NCBI GenBank assembly: GCA_023475715.1
Contig: JAMCVO010000684.1
Location: 1-24,489 of the forward strand
DNA from: Actinomycetota bacterium
GTDB lineage: Bacteria; Actinomycetota; Humimicrobiia; Humimicrobiales; Humimicrobiaceae
DNA length: 24,489 nt
Reading direction: 5' to 3'
Made by a program: the position numbers and the translations under genes. The notes beneath the pieces are model-generated. The model was not told where the DNA came from. It did not search any database and saw only the letters and a list, made by a program, of their open reading frames with translations. Positions within the stretch are counted from its first letter, which is position 1, and the number at the start of each line of letters is the position of its first letter. Of the stretch, positions 1-6,996 are shown one piece after another.

Positions 1-246
1 ATTATAAGGATAAAAATAAAACCAGATTATTTAATAACAAAGGGTGGGATAACCTCTTCTGATATTATTACTAAAGCCTTAGGTGTTAAGAAAGCTCTCG
101 TGTTAGGACAATTATACCCCGGAATTCCTGTCTTAAAAATTTCTGCTCCGGAAAAATTCTTAAACTTACCGATTATCATCTTTCCAGGTAATGTAGGAGA
201 TAAGAATACATTGCTTGAAATTTATAATAAGGTTAGAATTAATTAA
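1..246 (+). CDS. Four-carbon acid sugar kinase (OtnK/DUF1537 family), C-terminal end only
   Basis: The reading frame enters from the left edge and stops with TAA at 244-246, giving about 81 C-terminal residues. Visible motifs are ITKGGITSSDI, ALGVKKALVLGQLYPGIPV and FPGNVGD, which match the nucleotide-binding C-terminal domain of four-carbon acid sugar kinases (OtnK/YgbK, formerly DUF1537). Known members phosphorylate 3-oxo-tetronates or erythronate/threonate-type acids, and the product is often handled by a class II aldolase-like decarboxylase (OtnC). A class II aldolase-fold gene lies convergently at 638-1219, so a shared acid-sugar pathway is plausible, although opposite strands rule out a single operon. 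The N-terminal substrate-binding domain is outside the window, so the exact substrate cannot be read. Confidence 0.85.
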   Translation: MIRIKIKPDYLITKGGITSSDIITKALGVKKALVLGQLYPGIPVLKISAPEKFLNLPIIIFPGNVGDKNTLLEIYNKVRIN

Positions 247-359
247 AAACTATTTTAACATATGTATATGGCAGTCAATAAAATCAAAACACAGCAGACT
301 CTTTTTAGAGTTATTAATATATCAGACAGTCTTTAAAATTTCAGAATTCCGGGTCAACT

Positions 360-536
360 ATGTGGACTTTTTTAATTATTGGTTTTTCAATAAGTACAAT
401 ATTATTACTAGGAACTTTTATATTTATTCGAATTTATTATGTTAGAAAGAGAAGATTATATATCAAATCCAAAAAATACGACGAAGAATTAAAAGAAATT
501 GATTTTGAAAACATTAAAAAAACTAATGGAAAATGA
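360..536 (+). CDS. Possible small single-pass membrane protein
   Basis: An ATG at 360 opens a 58-residue frame ending TGA at 534-536. It starts MWTFLIIGFSISTILLLG, a clear hydrophobic helix, continues to about residue 24, then has a basic stretch (RIYYVRKRRLYIKSKK) and an acidic/lysine tail. This is the layout of an N-out/C-in single-pass membrane peptide obeying the positive-inside rule. No good Shine-Dalgarno is visible (only AATTCCGGG just upstream) and I recognise no family. It sits 113 bp after the kinase stop on the same strand. The organised amphipathic composition argues for a gene; the short length and AT-rich background argue for caution. Confidence 0.35.
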   Translation: MWTFLIIGFSISTILLLGTFIFIRIYYVRKRRLYIKSKKYDEELKEIDFENIKKTNGK

Positions 537-637
537 TATCTTTTAGTCTATTTTAAAAAAAGCAACTATTTTCATCCTGCACCCTTTTATCATTATTATT
601 GCAGTTTTCCTGCCAAATCAAATGAATCTTTGTTTAC
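537..637. other. Convergent intergenic region, no clear terminator
   Basis: This is the space between the rightward kinase/small ORF and the leftward aldolase gene. On the minus strand a run of seven T follows GTTGC shortly after the aldolase stop, but I can pair only three base pairs of stem, so a Rho-independent terminator is not convincing. Nothing else is recognisable. Confidence 0.3.
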
Positions 638-1219
638 TTATTTTATTTGCTCTGAGATAAAAGCAACCCTTGCTGTCTCTTCTGCTAATTCAGCAATATC
701 AAAACAGTTGCCGAGCCCCTTATCCCATGCAACTAACCCATGAGCTTCAAGAGTTAATGCTTTTACATATTCAGGGCTATCCTTAATGCATTCAGTAACA
801 AAATCTGCAAGCTCTCCGGAACCCGGGTTCGCATAACCAATGATAGGCACCTCTCTTAATTTTAATTTTGAGGAGGCTGTCAATATCGGAATCATTCTTT
901 TTTTTACGGAGTAAGCTGTGCAGTAAGGAGGATGGACATGTATTACACTGTCAATATCATCTCTATTTTTATAAACACTTATATGCAGAGAGGTTTCTTT
1001 TGAGGGTTTGAGCCCTTCTTTCCCTTCGATTATATTACCCTTCTCATCTACTATAATGATATCTTCCTCTGTAACATCTCTAAGTGATGTACCGCCAGCT
1101 GTTATTAAAAATAAATTTTCATATCTGACACTTATATTTCCACCAGCAGCACCCACAAGTCCTCTGTTATAAGATAAATTAGAATATTTTGATATTTCTT
1201 TTTTAAGATCCTCAAGCAT
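638..1219 (-). CDS. Class II aldolase/adducin family protein (sugar-phosphate aldolase or tetronate-phosphate decarboxylase)
   Basis: The 193-residue product has the family layout: GLVGAAGGNISVR near residue 20 (phosphate-binding N-terminal loop), LKPSKETSLH near residue 75 (catalytic Glu region), HVHPPYC near residue 94 (two zinc His) and LEAHGLVAW near residue 158 (third zinc His). All expected zinc ligands are present. Family members include L-fuculose-1-phosphate and L-ribulose-5-phosphate enzymes and the OtnC 3-oxo-tetronate-4-phosphate decarboxylase; sequence alone does not decide between them. The start ATG at 1219 has a GAGAAGAG purine stretch upstream. It is the second gene of a leftward pair, 21 bp after the DUF4432 gene. 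A convergent OtnK-type kinase gene favours an OtnC-like role, while the divergent isomerase gene would favour a deoxysugar aldolase. Cytoplasmic. Confidence 0.85.
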   Translation of the reverse strand: MLEDLKKEISKYSNLSYNRGLVGAAGGNISVRYENLFLITAGGTSLRDVTEEDIIIVDEKGNIIEGKEGLKPSKETSLHISVYKNRDDIDSVIHVHPPYCTAYSVKKRMIPILTASSKLKLREVPIIGYANPGSGELADFVTECIKDSPEYVKALTLEAHGLVAWDKGLGNCFDIAELAEETARVAFISEQIK

Positions 1220-1240
1220 TCAAAAAACTCTTCTCTAAAC

Positions 1241-2320
1241 TTATATTTGTGCAATTAATTTTTTATATTCTTTAATTTCTTCCATGGATTTTAATATTCC
1301 TATTTCAACAACATATTTAACTTCTTCATCGGGTTGTAAAAATTTCAATGTGCCTTCTTCCCTTTGTTTATCCCTGCCGCCCACATTGCAATTAAGCGGT
1401 TCTATGCCTACGACATATTCACCTTGGCCAATCATTTTCCACTCATTTAAGAAGGGTAAATTATCTTTATTGTATTTTAGGTATACACCTATTCCCGTAT
1501 CTTCGAATTCTTCATTAATTATAGCTGCATTTATATTGCCATATTTGTCTGCTTTTATATCGTGGAAGAATACTTGTTCCTGGAACCCTTTAACAGGTTC
1601 ATCAAAAGTTGCATAATTTGCAAATTCATTTTTGGATTTTTCATCAAAGGGGGTAACTATGGCACCTGCAGGTTCAATCAATTTTGAATTTTTGTCCAGT
1701 ATCGGAAATCCGATATTAATGTGATAAATAATCATGTGCGGGCTTTTTTCAAAACCAATATTTTTAACTTTATCTTCAATAATCAGTTTATTTTCGCCCA
1801 TTTTCATTGAAATTTTTCTCATTAGTTCAAGTTTATTACCGAATACCGAAGTTTCTCTGACAAAACCTGATACTTCAATAAAATAATTGTCATCAACCCA
1901 ATATTCGTTTGTATTTACATTATATGCCGGGAGGTTTGAAATTCTTCCATGCAGTCCCAGCTCTTCACCCTGATCCACACAAGGATGGCCGGCATAAGTT
2001 AATCCGCATGTTGTAAGGATTCCACCAAAAAAAGTTCTGAGCCACTCAATACCTTTTGATTCATAAAATACAGGTGAGGTTTCAAAAGTTGGAGAATTCC
2101 AGCCTAATGGAATCCCCTTATAGTCGAGATGACTCAAATCCATACCTCTGTCCAACAAAACCGTAGCATTGAAACCATCCCCATTTTTAATATCAACGGC
2201 TCTTACCCCTTTTGAAACACCGTCAGTATATTCATATTTTTTTATACCACCAATCTGGTAAATGTCGCCAATTTTTTTTCTTAATTCATTTCTTGAATAG
2301 TTTTTTTTGTATAAGTACAC
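1241..2320 (-). CDS. DUF4432 family protein (galactose-mutarotase-like, aldose 1-epimerase related)
   Basis: The 359-residue product reads as a DUF4432/aldose-1-epimerase-like beta-sandwich protein: RAVDIKNGDGFNATVLLDRGMDLSHL near residues 40-67, GWNSP near 74, a long EWLRTFFGGILTTCGLTYAG block and GLHGRISNLPAYNV near 123-137. These are family hallmarks, with the LHGR His a likely catalytic or sugar-contacting residue by analogy with mutarotases. The start is a GTG at 2320-2318, chosen because AAGGAG lies five bases before it. It is first in a two-gene leftward unit with the class II aldolase. DUF4432 genes are commonly found in sugar catabolic loci; a mutarotase or keto-sugar epimerase role is an inference. 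Expected in the cytoplasm, with no signal peptide. Confidence 0.85.
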   Translation of the reverse strand: MYLYKKNYSRNELRKKIGDIYQIGGIKKYEYTDGVSKGVRAVDIKNGDGFNATVLLDRGMDLSHLDYKGIPLGWNSPTFETSPVFYESKGIEWLRTFFGGILTTCGLTYAGHPCVDQGEELGLHGRISNLPAYNVNTNEYWVDDNYFIEVSGFVRETSVFGNKLELMRKISMKMGENKLIIEDKVKNIGFEKSPHMIIYHINIGFPILDKNSKLIEPAGAIVTPFDEKSKNEFANYATFDEPVKGFQEQVFFHDIKADKYGNINAAIINEEFEDTGIGVYLKYNKDNLPFLNEWKMIGQGEYVVGIEPLNCNVGGRDKQREEGTLKFLQPDEEVKYVVEIGILKSMEEIKEYKKLIAQI

Positions 2321-2398
2321 TTTGACTCCTTCTATCTTAAGTTGATAATTTCTTAAAAATTTTAGTCAATACTTTATAAATTTAATAAAAATATAATT

Positions 2399-2415
2399 GG
2401 TAAGATAACTTGACA
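2399..2415. promoter_or_regulatory. Candidate second operator for the GntR regulator
   Basis: GGTAAGATAACTTGACA here matches 12 of 17 positions of the minus-strand sequence GGTAAGGTTTCTTTACC at 10402-10418, which lies at the start of the GntR regulator's own promoter. The shared pattern is GGTAAGnTnnCTTnAC. The site overlaps the -35 box of the isomerase promoter, so binding would block transcription. It is less symmetric than the site at 10402, so this remains a prediction. Confidence 0.35.
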
Positions 2416-2439
2416 AATATTAGGCCTCATGATTATAAT
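2410..2439 (+). promoter_or_regulatory. Consensus sigma-70 type promoter of the isomerase gene
   Basis: TTGACA (2410-2415) and TATAAT (2434-2439) are both perfect consensus hexamers with an 18-bp spacer, pointing toward the isomerase gene. The predicted start near 2446 gives a leader of about 170 nt. A 24-bp palindrome lies just downstream of the predicted start, so a promoter this strong is probably held by a repressor. Confidence 0.7.
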
Positions 2440-2454
2440 AAATTAAAATATCAA

Positions 2455-2478
2455 TATATACAACATAAATTGTATATA
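2455..2478. promoter_or_regulatory. Perfect 24-bp palindrome, candidate operator at +10 to +33
   Basis: The arms TATATACAA and TTGTATATA are perfect inverted repeats of 9 bp separated by 6 bp. Placed immediately after the predicted transcription start of the isomerase gene, this is a typical position for a repressor acting as a roadblock. It differs from the GGTAAG-type site at 10402, so it may bind a different regulator. Confidence 0.5.
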
Positions 2479-2618
2479 AAATTTAATTCATATATTATTA
2501 TCGCAAATATTTTATAATATTTAAAAATAATTGAAAACCAATTAATTTTAAATAACCTAAAAATAAACAAGCGGAAATTTTTACAAATTCAAAAAACTCT
2601 TTCAAAAGGAGAAGCTAA

Positions 2619-4046
2619 ATGACAAGAAAACCTAAGGCAGGATTTTTGACTTTATGTGCGCCGGTGCATGTGCATTTGCGTGATGATCTCGATAGACCTT
2701 TCCCGGTATTTGGTCAGGCAGAAATGTGTGCAAGAAGCCTGGAAAAAATAGGAATAGACCTTGTTCTATATAAGAATAAAAGGATTGTAGACGGCAATGT
2801 TGCAGGTTTACAGGTTGAGAATTTTAATGATGACGTGATTGTAGATTCAAAGGAAAAAATGATTGAAGCTGCATCTCAAATGATCGAAGCTGAAATAGAC
2901 TGTTTGGTGCTTTTCTTTCCGACATGGATGTGGACCAGCCATTATACGCAATCGTTGATGAAATTAAATTTGCCAATAATTCTTTGGAGCGGCTCAGTAA
3001 TGACAGGATGCCAGAATGTCGGACTCTGGGGTATGCACGGAACTCTCGATGAAATAGGTATTGACCATAAATTAGTTTACGGTATGCCGGAAGACAGGAA
3101 AGTGCTTTCAGATATTCTGGTACATGCAAAAGCTTCTATGGTTAAAAATGTATTATCCAAATCTAAAATAGGACTTTTTGGCTCCAAATGTATGGATATG
3201 GTCCCCGGGCTCATAAATGATGCCGAGTGGCTTTCAAGATTTGGAATTGAATCGGAGCACCTTGATCAATATTACCTGGTTTTGGAAGCTGAAAAAGCTT
3301 CTGGAAAAGAAATTGAAGATGCCTATAATGAAATAAAAAATAGCATAGGTGAGCTCCCGCCGCTCAATAAAGATATGGAAAAACAGGTCAGAATGTATGT
3401 TGCCCATAAAAAATTAGTAAAGGAACATAACATTGATTTTGATGGTATTAAATGTGTTTTTGAACTTTCGGACCATTACTGCAGCCCTTGCGTTGGTCAA
3501 TGCATGATGCAGACTCAAGGCTTCATTACTGCCTGCTGCGGTGAACCGAAGGGCGCATTAACAATGTATATTATGAGAATTCTTTCGGATGAACCAATAT
3601 TCCAGGCAGATGTAGAGGCAGTAGATATAAGTAAAAAAATTGTCCGAATGGTATCCTGCGGATCAGCACCAATAACAATGGGAGAGGCTTTAAAATCAGG
3701 CAAGCCAGGCAAATTCCTGGAAAAACCGCCGCTTGAAGGTGAAGCAGGGGGAATTTGTCTTGATATTGAGGCAAAACCCGGAAAAGTCACTTTTGCAAGA
3801 TTATCAAAAATAAAAGATAAATATGTAATGCATATAAGCAAAGGCGAGGTATTTAAAGATAATTATGATGAAAGAAAGGAAACAGGCTGGCCCTCAATGC
3901 CATACGCAGCTTTAAGGCTCAATGGGGACCCTGAAAAATTTGTTCAAAATTTAAGAAGCCAGTATATGCATTTTTGTTATGGTGATCTTTTTAATGAATT
4001 AATAGAAGTATGCAAACTGCTTGGCATAGAGCCTATCATTAGTTAA
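2619..4046 (+). CDS. L-fucose/L-arabinose isomerase family protein
   Basis: The 475-residue product has the two-lobe layout of the L-fucose isomerase-like family: an N-terminal Rossmann-like part with a conserved substrate-domain stretch (VLFFPTWMWTSHYTQSL near residue 108, PIILWSG near 129, NVGLWGMHGTLDEIG near 143) and a C-terminal part with FELSDHYCSPCVGQCMMQT near residue 295 and a CLDIEAKPGKVTF block near 395. Known members interconvert aldoses and ketoses (fucose/fuculose, arabinose/ribulose) using Mn2+; the distant members found in ABC-sugar loci have untested substrates. AGGAG at 2607-2611 lies seven bases before the ATG. It is monocistronic in appearance, under its own strong promoter and two candidate operators, divergent from DUF4432 and the aldolase, with which it may form an isomerase/mutarotase/aldolase route. 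Cytoplasmic. Confidence 0.85.
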   Translation: MTRKPKAGFLTLCAPVHVHLRDDLDRPFPVFGQAEMCARSLEKIGIDLVLYKNKRIVDGNVAGLQVENFNDDVIVDSKEKMIEAASQMIEAEIDCLVLFFPTWMWTSHYTQSLMKLNLPIILWSGSVMTGCQNVGLWGMHGTLDEIGIDHKLVYGMPEDRKVLSDILVHAKASMVKNVLSKSKIGLFGSKCMDMVPGLINDAEWLSRFGIESEHLDQYYLVLEAEKASGKEIEDAYNEIKNSIGELPPLNKDMEKQVRMYVAHKKLVKEHNIDFDGIKCVFELSDHYCSPCVGQCMMQTQGFITACCGEPKGALTMYIMRILSDEPIFQADVEAVDISKKIVRMVSCGSAPITMGEALKSGKPGKFLEKPPLEGEAGGICLDIEAKPGKVTFARLSKIKDKYVMHISKGEVFKDNYDERKETGWPSMPYAALRLNGDPEKFVQNLRSQYMHFCYGDLFNELIEVCKLLGIEPIIS

Positions 4047-4248
4047 AAAAGTGAAGTAATATTTATATATCAAAATTAGCTTATTTTTAAAAAACTAAAT
4101 TGTAAATAATTTCAGAACTATCATAAGAACTATCTTACAATTTATCTGTCATTGTTTAGAAGATATAGATTGAAGCTGAATATAATATTCGTAATTGAGA
4201 AAAATGCAAATGCAGAATAAATGTGAAAAAAGTGTAAATTAATTTAGG

Positions 4249-4291
4249 TAATGTATTAGATAGCGGTTAACTACCATTAACTAATACATTA
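4249..4291. repeat. 11-bp perfect inverted repeat with nested inner repeat
   Basis: TAATGTATTAG (4249-4259) and CTAATACATTA (4281-4291) are exact reverse complements. Inside them GTTAA (4266-4270) and TTAAC (4277-4281) form a second, overlapping inverted repeat. There is no T-tract after it, so it does not look like a terminator. It lies between the isomerase gene and the kinase remnant, and could be an operator or the end of a lost element. Confidence 0.5.
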
Positions 4292-4304
4292 TCAAAATTA
4301 TTTC

Positions 4305-4515
4305 AAGTTGATGGAAAAAGATGTTTCAGCAATCAAGCCCGAAGAAGAAGGTATAATTTTGATACCATACTTTACAGATACAAGTATAATCCACGGCAAT
4401 GTAAAAAGCAGCGGTTTATTTTTCGGTTTTCATTTACATCATAAAAAACCTCAATTTGCAAGAAGTATTTATGAATCGATTGGTTTCATACTTAAAGAAA
4501 ATTTGTTAAGCTCTA
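4305..4515 (+). pseudogene. FGGY carbohydrate kinase fragment (xylulokinase-like)
   Basis: The frame reads EKDVSAIKPEEEGIILIPYF, then GLFFGFHLHHKKPQFARSIYESIGFILKENL. This is unmistakably the central-to-C-terminal block of FGGY sugar kinases (consensus GAEGLxFLPYLxGER..., GxFxGLxLxHTxxHLxRAxLEGIAFxLRxNL). Only about 65 residues of a family usually near 500 are present: the N-terminal domain, most of the ATP-binding domain and the C-terminus are missing, and an in-frame stop sits at 4278-4280 just upstream. The GER motif of the family is degraded here (PYFTDTSIIHG). After about 4515 the frame runs into antisense of the URO-D fragment. It is therefore a remnant and should not encode a working kinase. 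Confidence 0.75.
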
Positions 4516-4897
4516 ATAAATCAAAATTTTTATCGCCTAAAGGATCGGGAAATTTATATTTTTCATAATCATTTAAATCTTTGATGGGATTCTCTATAAT
4601 AGTCGGGTAGTATCCTTCATTATAATAGACAGTCTTGTATTTAATCCCCCACTCATCATAGAAGATTTCACCTTCTTTTCTAAGCATTGTTGAATCGTTA
4701 ACAACCCATGGACTCGGAAATCCTGTAAAAACCAAAACAAAATCGTGATCAAAAACATACGCCATTTCAAAATCATCTGAAATACTAAATATATTCTTAA
4801 ATCTTTTTCTGATAGAAGGACTAAAGAAACTATATCTTGGTACTCTATCCGCTTCTTTATGGTCAAGTATCAGCTGCATTCTTTCTCTTGAAAGCAT
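4469..4897 (-). pseudogene. Truncated URO-D family protein (MtaA/uroporphyrinogen-decarboxylase-like), N-terminal part
   Basis: The frame starts with a good site (AGAGG five bases before ATG at 4897) and reads MLSRERMQLILDHKEADRVP, the standard N-terminus of URO-D superfamily proteins found in sugar and methyl-corrinoid loci, then a DEWGIKYK block and LNDYEKYKFPDP near residue 112. Homology ends around residue 127 (about 4515); the remaining residues are antisense of the FGGY kinase remnant and then a stop. The family is normally about 340 residues, so roughly two thirds is missing, including the C-terminal barrel. It lies 48 bp after the aldolase gene and was probably the last gene of that operon. 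It may still be transcribed, but a functional product is unlikely. Confidence 0.75.
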
Positions 4898-4945
4898 CTA
4901 AACCTCTAAAAAAATATTTATGAAGTAATAATCAATATTTAGAAC

Positions 4946-5962
4946 TTATATATTCTTTAGAACTTTTTCAGTTATCTCACTGATTAAATAATTATAATCA
5001 TTATTTACAGCATTATTACTCTTAAAGACAGGGCTGATATCTATTTTTTCTACAGTCCAGTAATCCTTGCTGTCAGATTTAAACATTTGTGATGATTCAT
5101 AGACTTCACGCATAAGTCGCTTGGCTTCTTTCTTATATGTATTCGCAGCTACATTGCTGGAATTAAACGGACACCCCAGGCCTTCACATTTTTGCAATTC
5201 TTCCAATAATGCCTTCCTGTATATTTCATTGTATCTCGTTCCTATATTTATTTTTTTAAAACCAATTGAAATAGCTTTTCTTATCTGTTCATCTCTTGCC
5301 CCTGATGCACCGTGAAGAGAACAGGGAATGCCAATTCTTCTAACAATTTTTTCAGCAAGTATCCAATCGGGCTCAGGCCATTTATCTTTGTATAAACAAT
5401 GAATATTGCCGATTGAAGGAGCTAAAATATCTATACCCGTCCTTTGAACAAATTCATATGCCTGATCCGGATCGGTGCGGTTAGTTTTTTCCATACTGGA
5501 ACCTATTATCCCACTTTCGGATAAAGGCATTTCTCCAAGGGAGGCTTCTACAGTCACATTTACCGCATGGGCAATATTTACAACTTCTCTGGTTATTGAA
5601 ATATTTTCTTCAAAACTTAGCGGCTTTCCATTAGAGTACTCTCCACCAGCGCCTTCATGCATTACAAAAGAAAAACCTGCTTTAATGCATTTAACAATAA
5701 AATTAAAATCCTGGCACTCATCAAGACATAATGCAATTGGGACATCTACTGAATTTATATAAGATAAAGCAATATCTGCAAAAGCTTTTATTCCAATACC
5801 TTCTATAAAGGTTTGTCCTGCGAGTAAAGCTGCAGGTGAATTTTCCTCTACTGCTGCTTCTACGCCAGCCTTTATTGTATGCAGGTCCCATACTTCCATA
5901 ATACCCACAGCATAATCATTGCGTATTGCTTCTTTTAATAAGTAATTGAAATTCACTAACAT
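4946..5962 (-). CDS. Class II fructose/tagatose-bisphosphate aldolase family protein with altered metal site
   Basis: The 338-residue product follows the class II ketose-bisphosphate aldolase layout: YAVGIMEVWD at residue 17, LCLDECQDF at 78-86, PLSFEENI at 114-121, VEASLGEM at 138-145, SIGNIHCLYK at 183-192, SLHGASG at 215-221 and FKKINIGTRYNE further on. The catalytic Asp (D81), the Glu of the EASLG motif and the two later zinc His (H188, H217) are present. The first zinc His, which normally follows the Asp in an LDH motif, is Glu (E82), and a His (H102) appears where VMIDGS is usual. A GGGG purine run precedes the ATG by seven bases. It follows the permease gene in the transport operon, suggesting it acts on a phosphorylated imported sugar. 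It may be a divergent subfamily or a weakened enzyme. Confidence 0.8.
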   Translation of the reverse strand: MLVNFNYLLKEAIRNDYAVGIMEVWDLHTIKAGVEAAVEENSPAALLAGQTFIEGIGIKAFADIALSYINSVDVPIALCLDECQDFNFIVKCIKAGFSFVMHEGAGGEYSNGKPLSFEENISITREVVNIAHAVNVTVEASLGEMPLSESGIIGSSMEKTNRTDPDQAYEFVQRTGIDILAPSIGNIHCLYKDKWPEPDWILAEKIVRRIGIPCSLHGASGARDEQIRKAISIGFKKINIGTRYNEIYRKALLEELQKCEGLGCPFNSSNVAANTYKKEAKRLMREVYESSQMFKSDSKDYWTVEKIDISPVFKSNNAVNNDYNYLISEITEKVLKNI

Positions 5963-6060
5963 TTTTTACCCCGACATTCTTTCAAATAACCAAATAGCAT
6001 TATAAAAATTGACTTGAACTAATAAAATAATAATAGCCTATTTATGACTTAAGTTTGTTA

Positions 6061-6996
6061 TTATCTTTTTTTTAATGATACATCAAGTATTACTGCTGCA
6101 AGCAATATAAATCCCTGGATTACCAATTGGTAGAAAAAGATTACATTAAGCAAGGTCATTATATTTACTATAACTCCTATAATTACAGCCCCGACAAGAG
6201 TTCCCCGGACAGTACCTTCTCCACCCGAAAGACTGGTTCCACCTAGTACGGCTGCCGTAATTGCATTAAATAATAAATCACCTCCTGCTGCAGGTTGACC
6301 ACTATTTAATCGGGAAGCAAGTATTACACCACTTAACGCAGCCAGGCCTCCACCCAAAGTATATGCAAGTATTTTTATAGATTTTACATTAATTCCTGAT
6401 AACTGGGATGCTTTAAGATTTCCGCCAACCGAATATAAGTAAACACCAGGTTTTGTAAAATTTAAAAAGAGAGAAAATAATAAAAATAAAACAATCATTA
6501 TTATAACCGGTACAGGCAGTAACCATAAATAACCTCTTCCTATCCATGAAAATGTTGTTGGAACAGTTGAAATAGGTACGCCGCCATGAGTATATATATA
6601 TGCCATTCCCCTGAAAGCATTCATAGTTGCAAGAGTTACAATAAAAGGTGGTACATCAAAACCCACTGTAATACCGCCATTAAACAATCCCACAAGCAAC
6701 CCTGCAATAATAGCAATTATCGCAGCCAGCCATATTGGTAAATGATTAAAAGATACCAGGCCTGCAAAAAAAACACTGGCAAATACTGCCGTAGAGCCTA
6801 CGGAAAGATCTATTCCGCCAATAATTAAAACCAGTGTTGAGCCAATTGCAATAATCGCAACCATAGATATCTGGCGAATTACATTCATTAAATTCTGATA
6901 TGTCAAAAATTGAGGAGAAAGAAAAGAAGCTATTATTATTAATAATACCAATATTATAAGCATGCCAAATCGGGCAAAAAAGTTCTTATATTTCAT
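6061..6996 (-). CDS. Sugar ABC transporter permease, RbsC-like (BPD_transp_2 family)
   Basis: The 311-residue protein is almost entirely hydrophobic with eight or more predicted membrane helices. It carries the family marks GSTLVLIIGGIDLSVGST near residue 53 and GGTSLSGGEGTVRGTLVGA near 252, typical of the RbsC/AraH/XylH permeases of carbohydrate-uptake-2 transporters. Its start codon shares one base with the stop of the ATPase gene (TAATG) and has AGGAG upstream, so translation is coupled. It forms the membrane channel for the lipoprotein and the ATPase encoded before it in the operon. The imported sugar is not readable from the sequence; the regulator, isomerase and aldolase neighbours suggest a pentose, deoxysugar or sugar-acid-type substrate. 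Confidence 0.92.
   Translation of the reverse strand: MKYKNFFARFGMLIILVLLIIIASFLSPQFLTYQNLMNVIRQISMVAIIAIGSTLVLIIGGIDLSVGSTAVFASVFFAGLVSFNHLPIWLAAIIAIIAGLLVGLFNGGITVGFDVPPFIVTLATMNAFRGMAYIYTHGGVPISTVPTTFSWIGRGYLWLLPVPVIIMIVLFLLFSLFLNFTKPGVYLYSVGGNLKASQLSGINVKSIKILAYTLGGGLAALSGVILASRLNSGQPAAGGDLLFNAITAAVLGGTSLSGGEGTVRGTLVGAVIIGVIVNIMTLLNVIFFYQLVIQGFILLAAVILDVSLKKR

Noticed and set aside
298..311. ACTCTTTTTAGAGT hairpin after the kinase as terminator
   Set aside because: Only a 5-bp stem with no following T-tract.
215..445. 76-residue plus-strand frame after the kinase
   Set aside because: Begins inside the 3' end of the kinase gene, in another frame, and reads as random AT-rich sequence; the smaller frame at 360-536 is better organised.
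1284..1616. Open frame antisense to the DUF4432 gene
   Set aside because: It lies wholly within a recognised gene, has no homology I can see and reflects codon bias of the real strand. The same applies to antisense frames in the isomerase, ATPase, lepA, murJ and holA genes.
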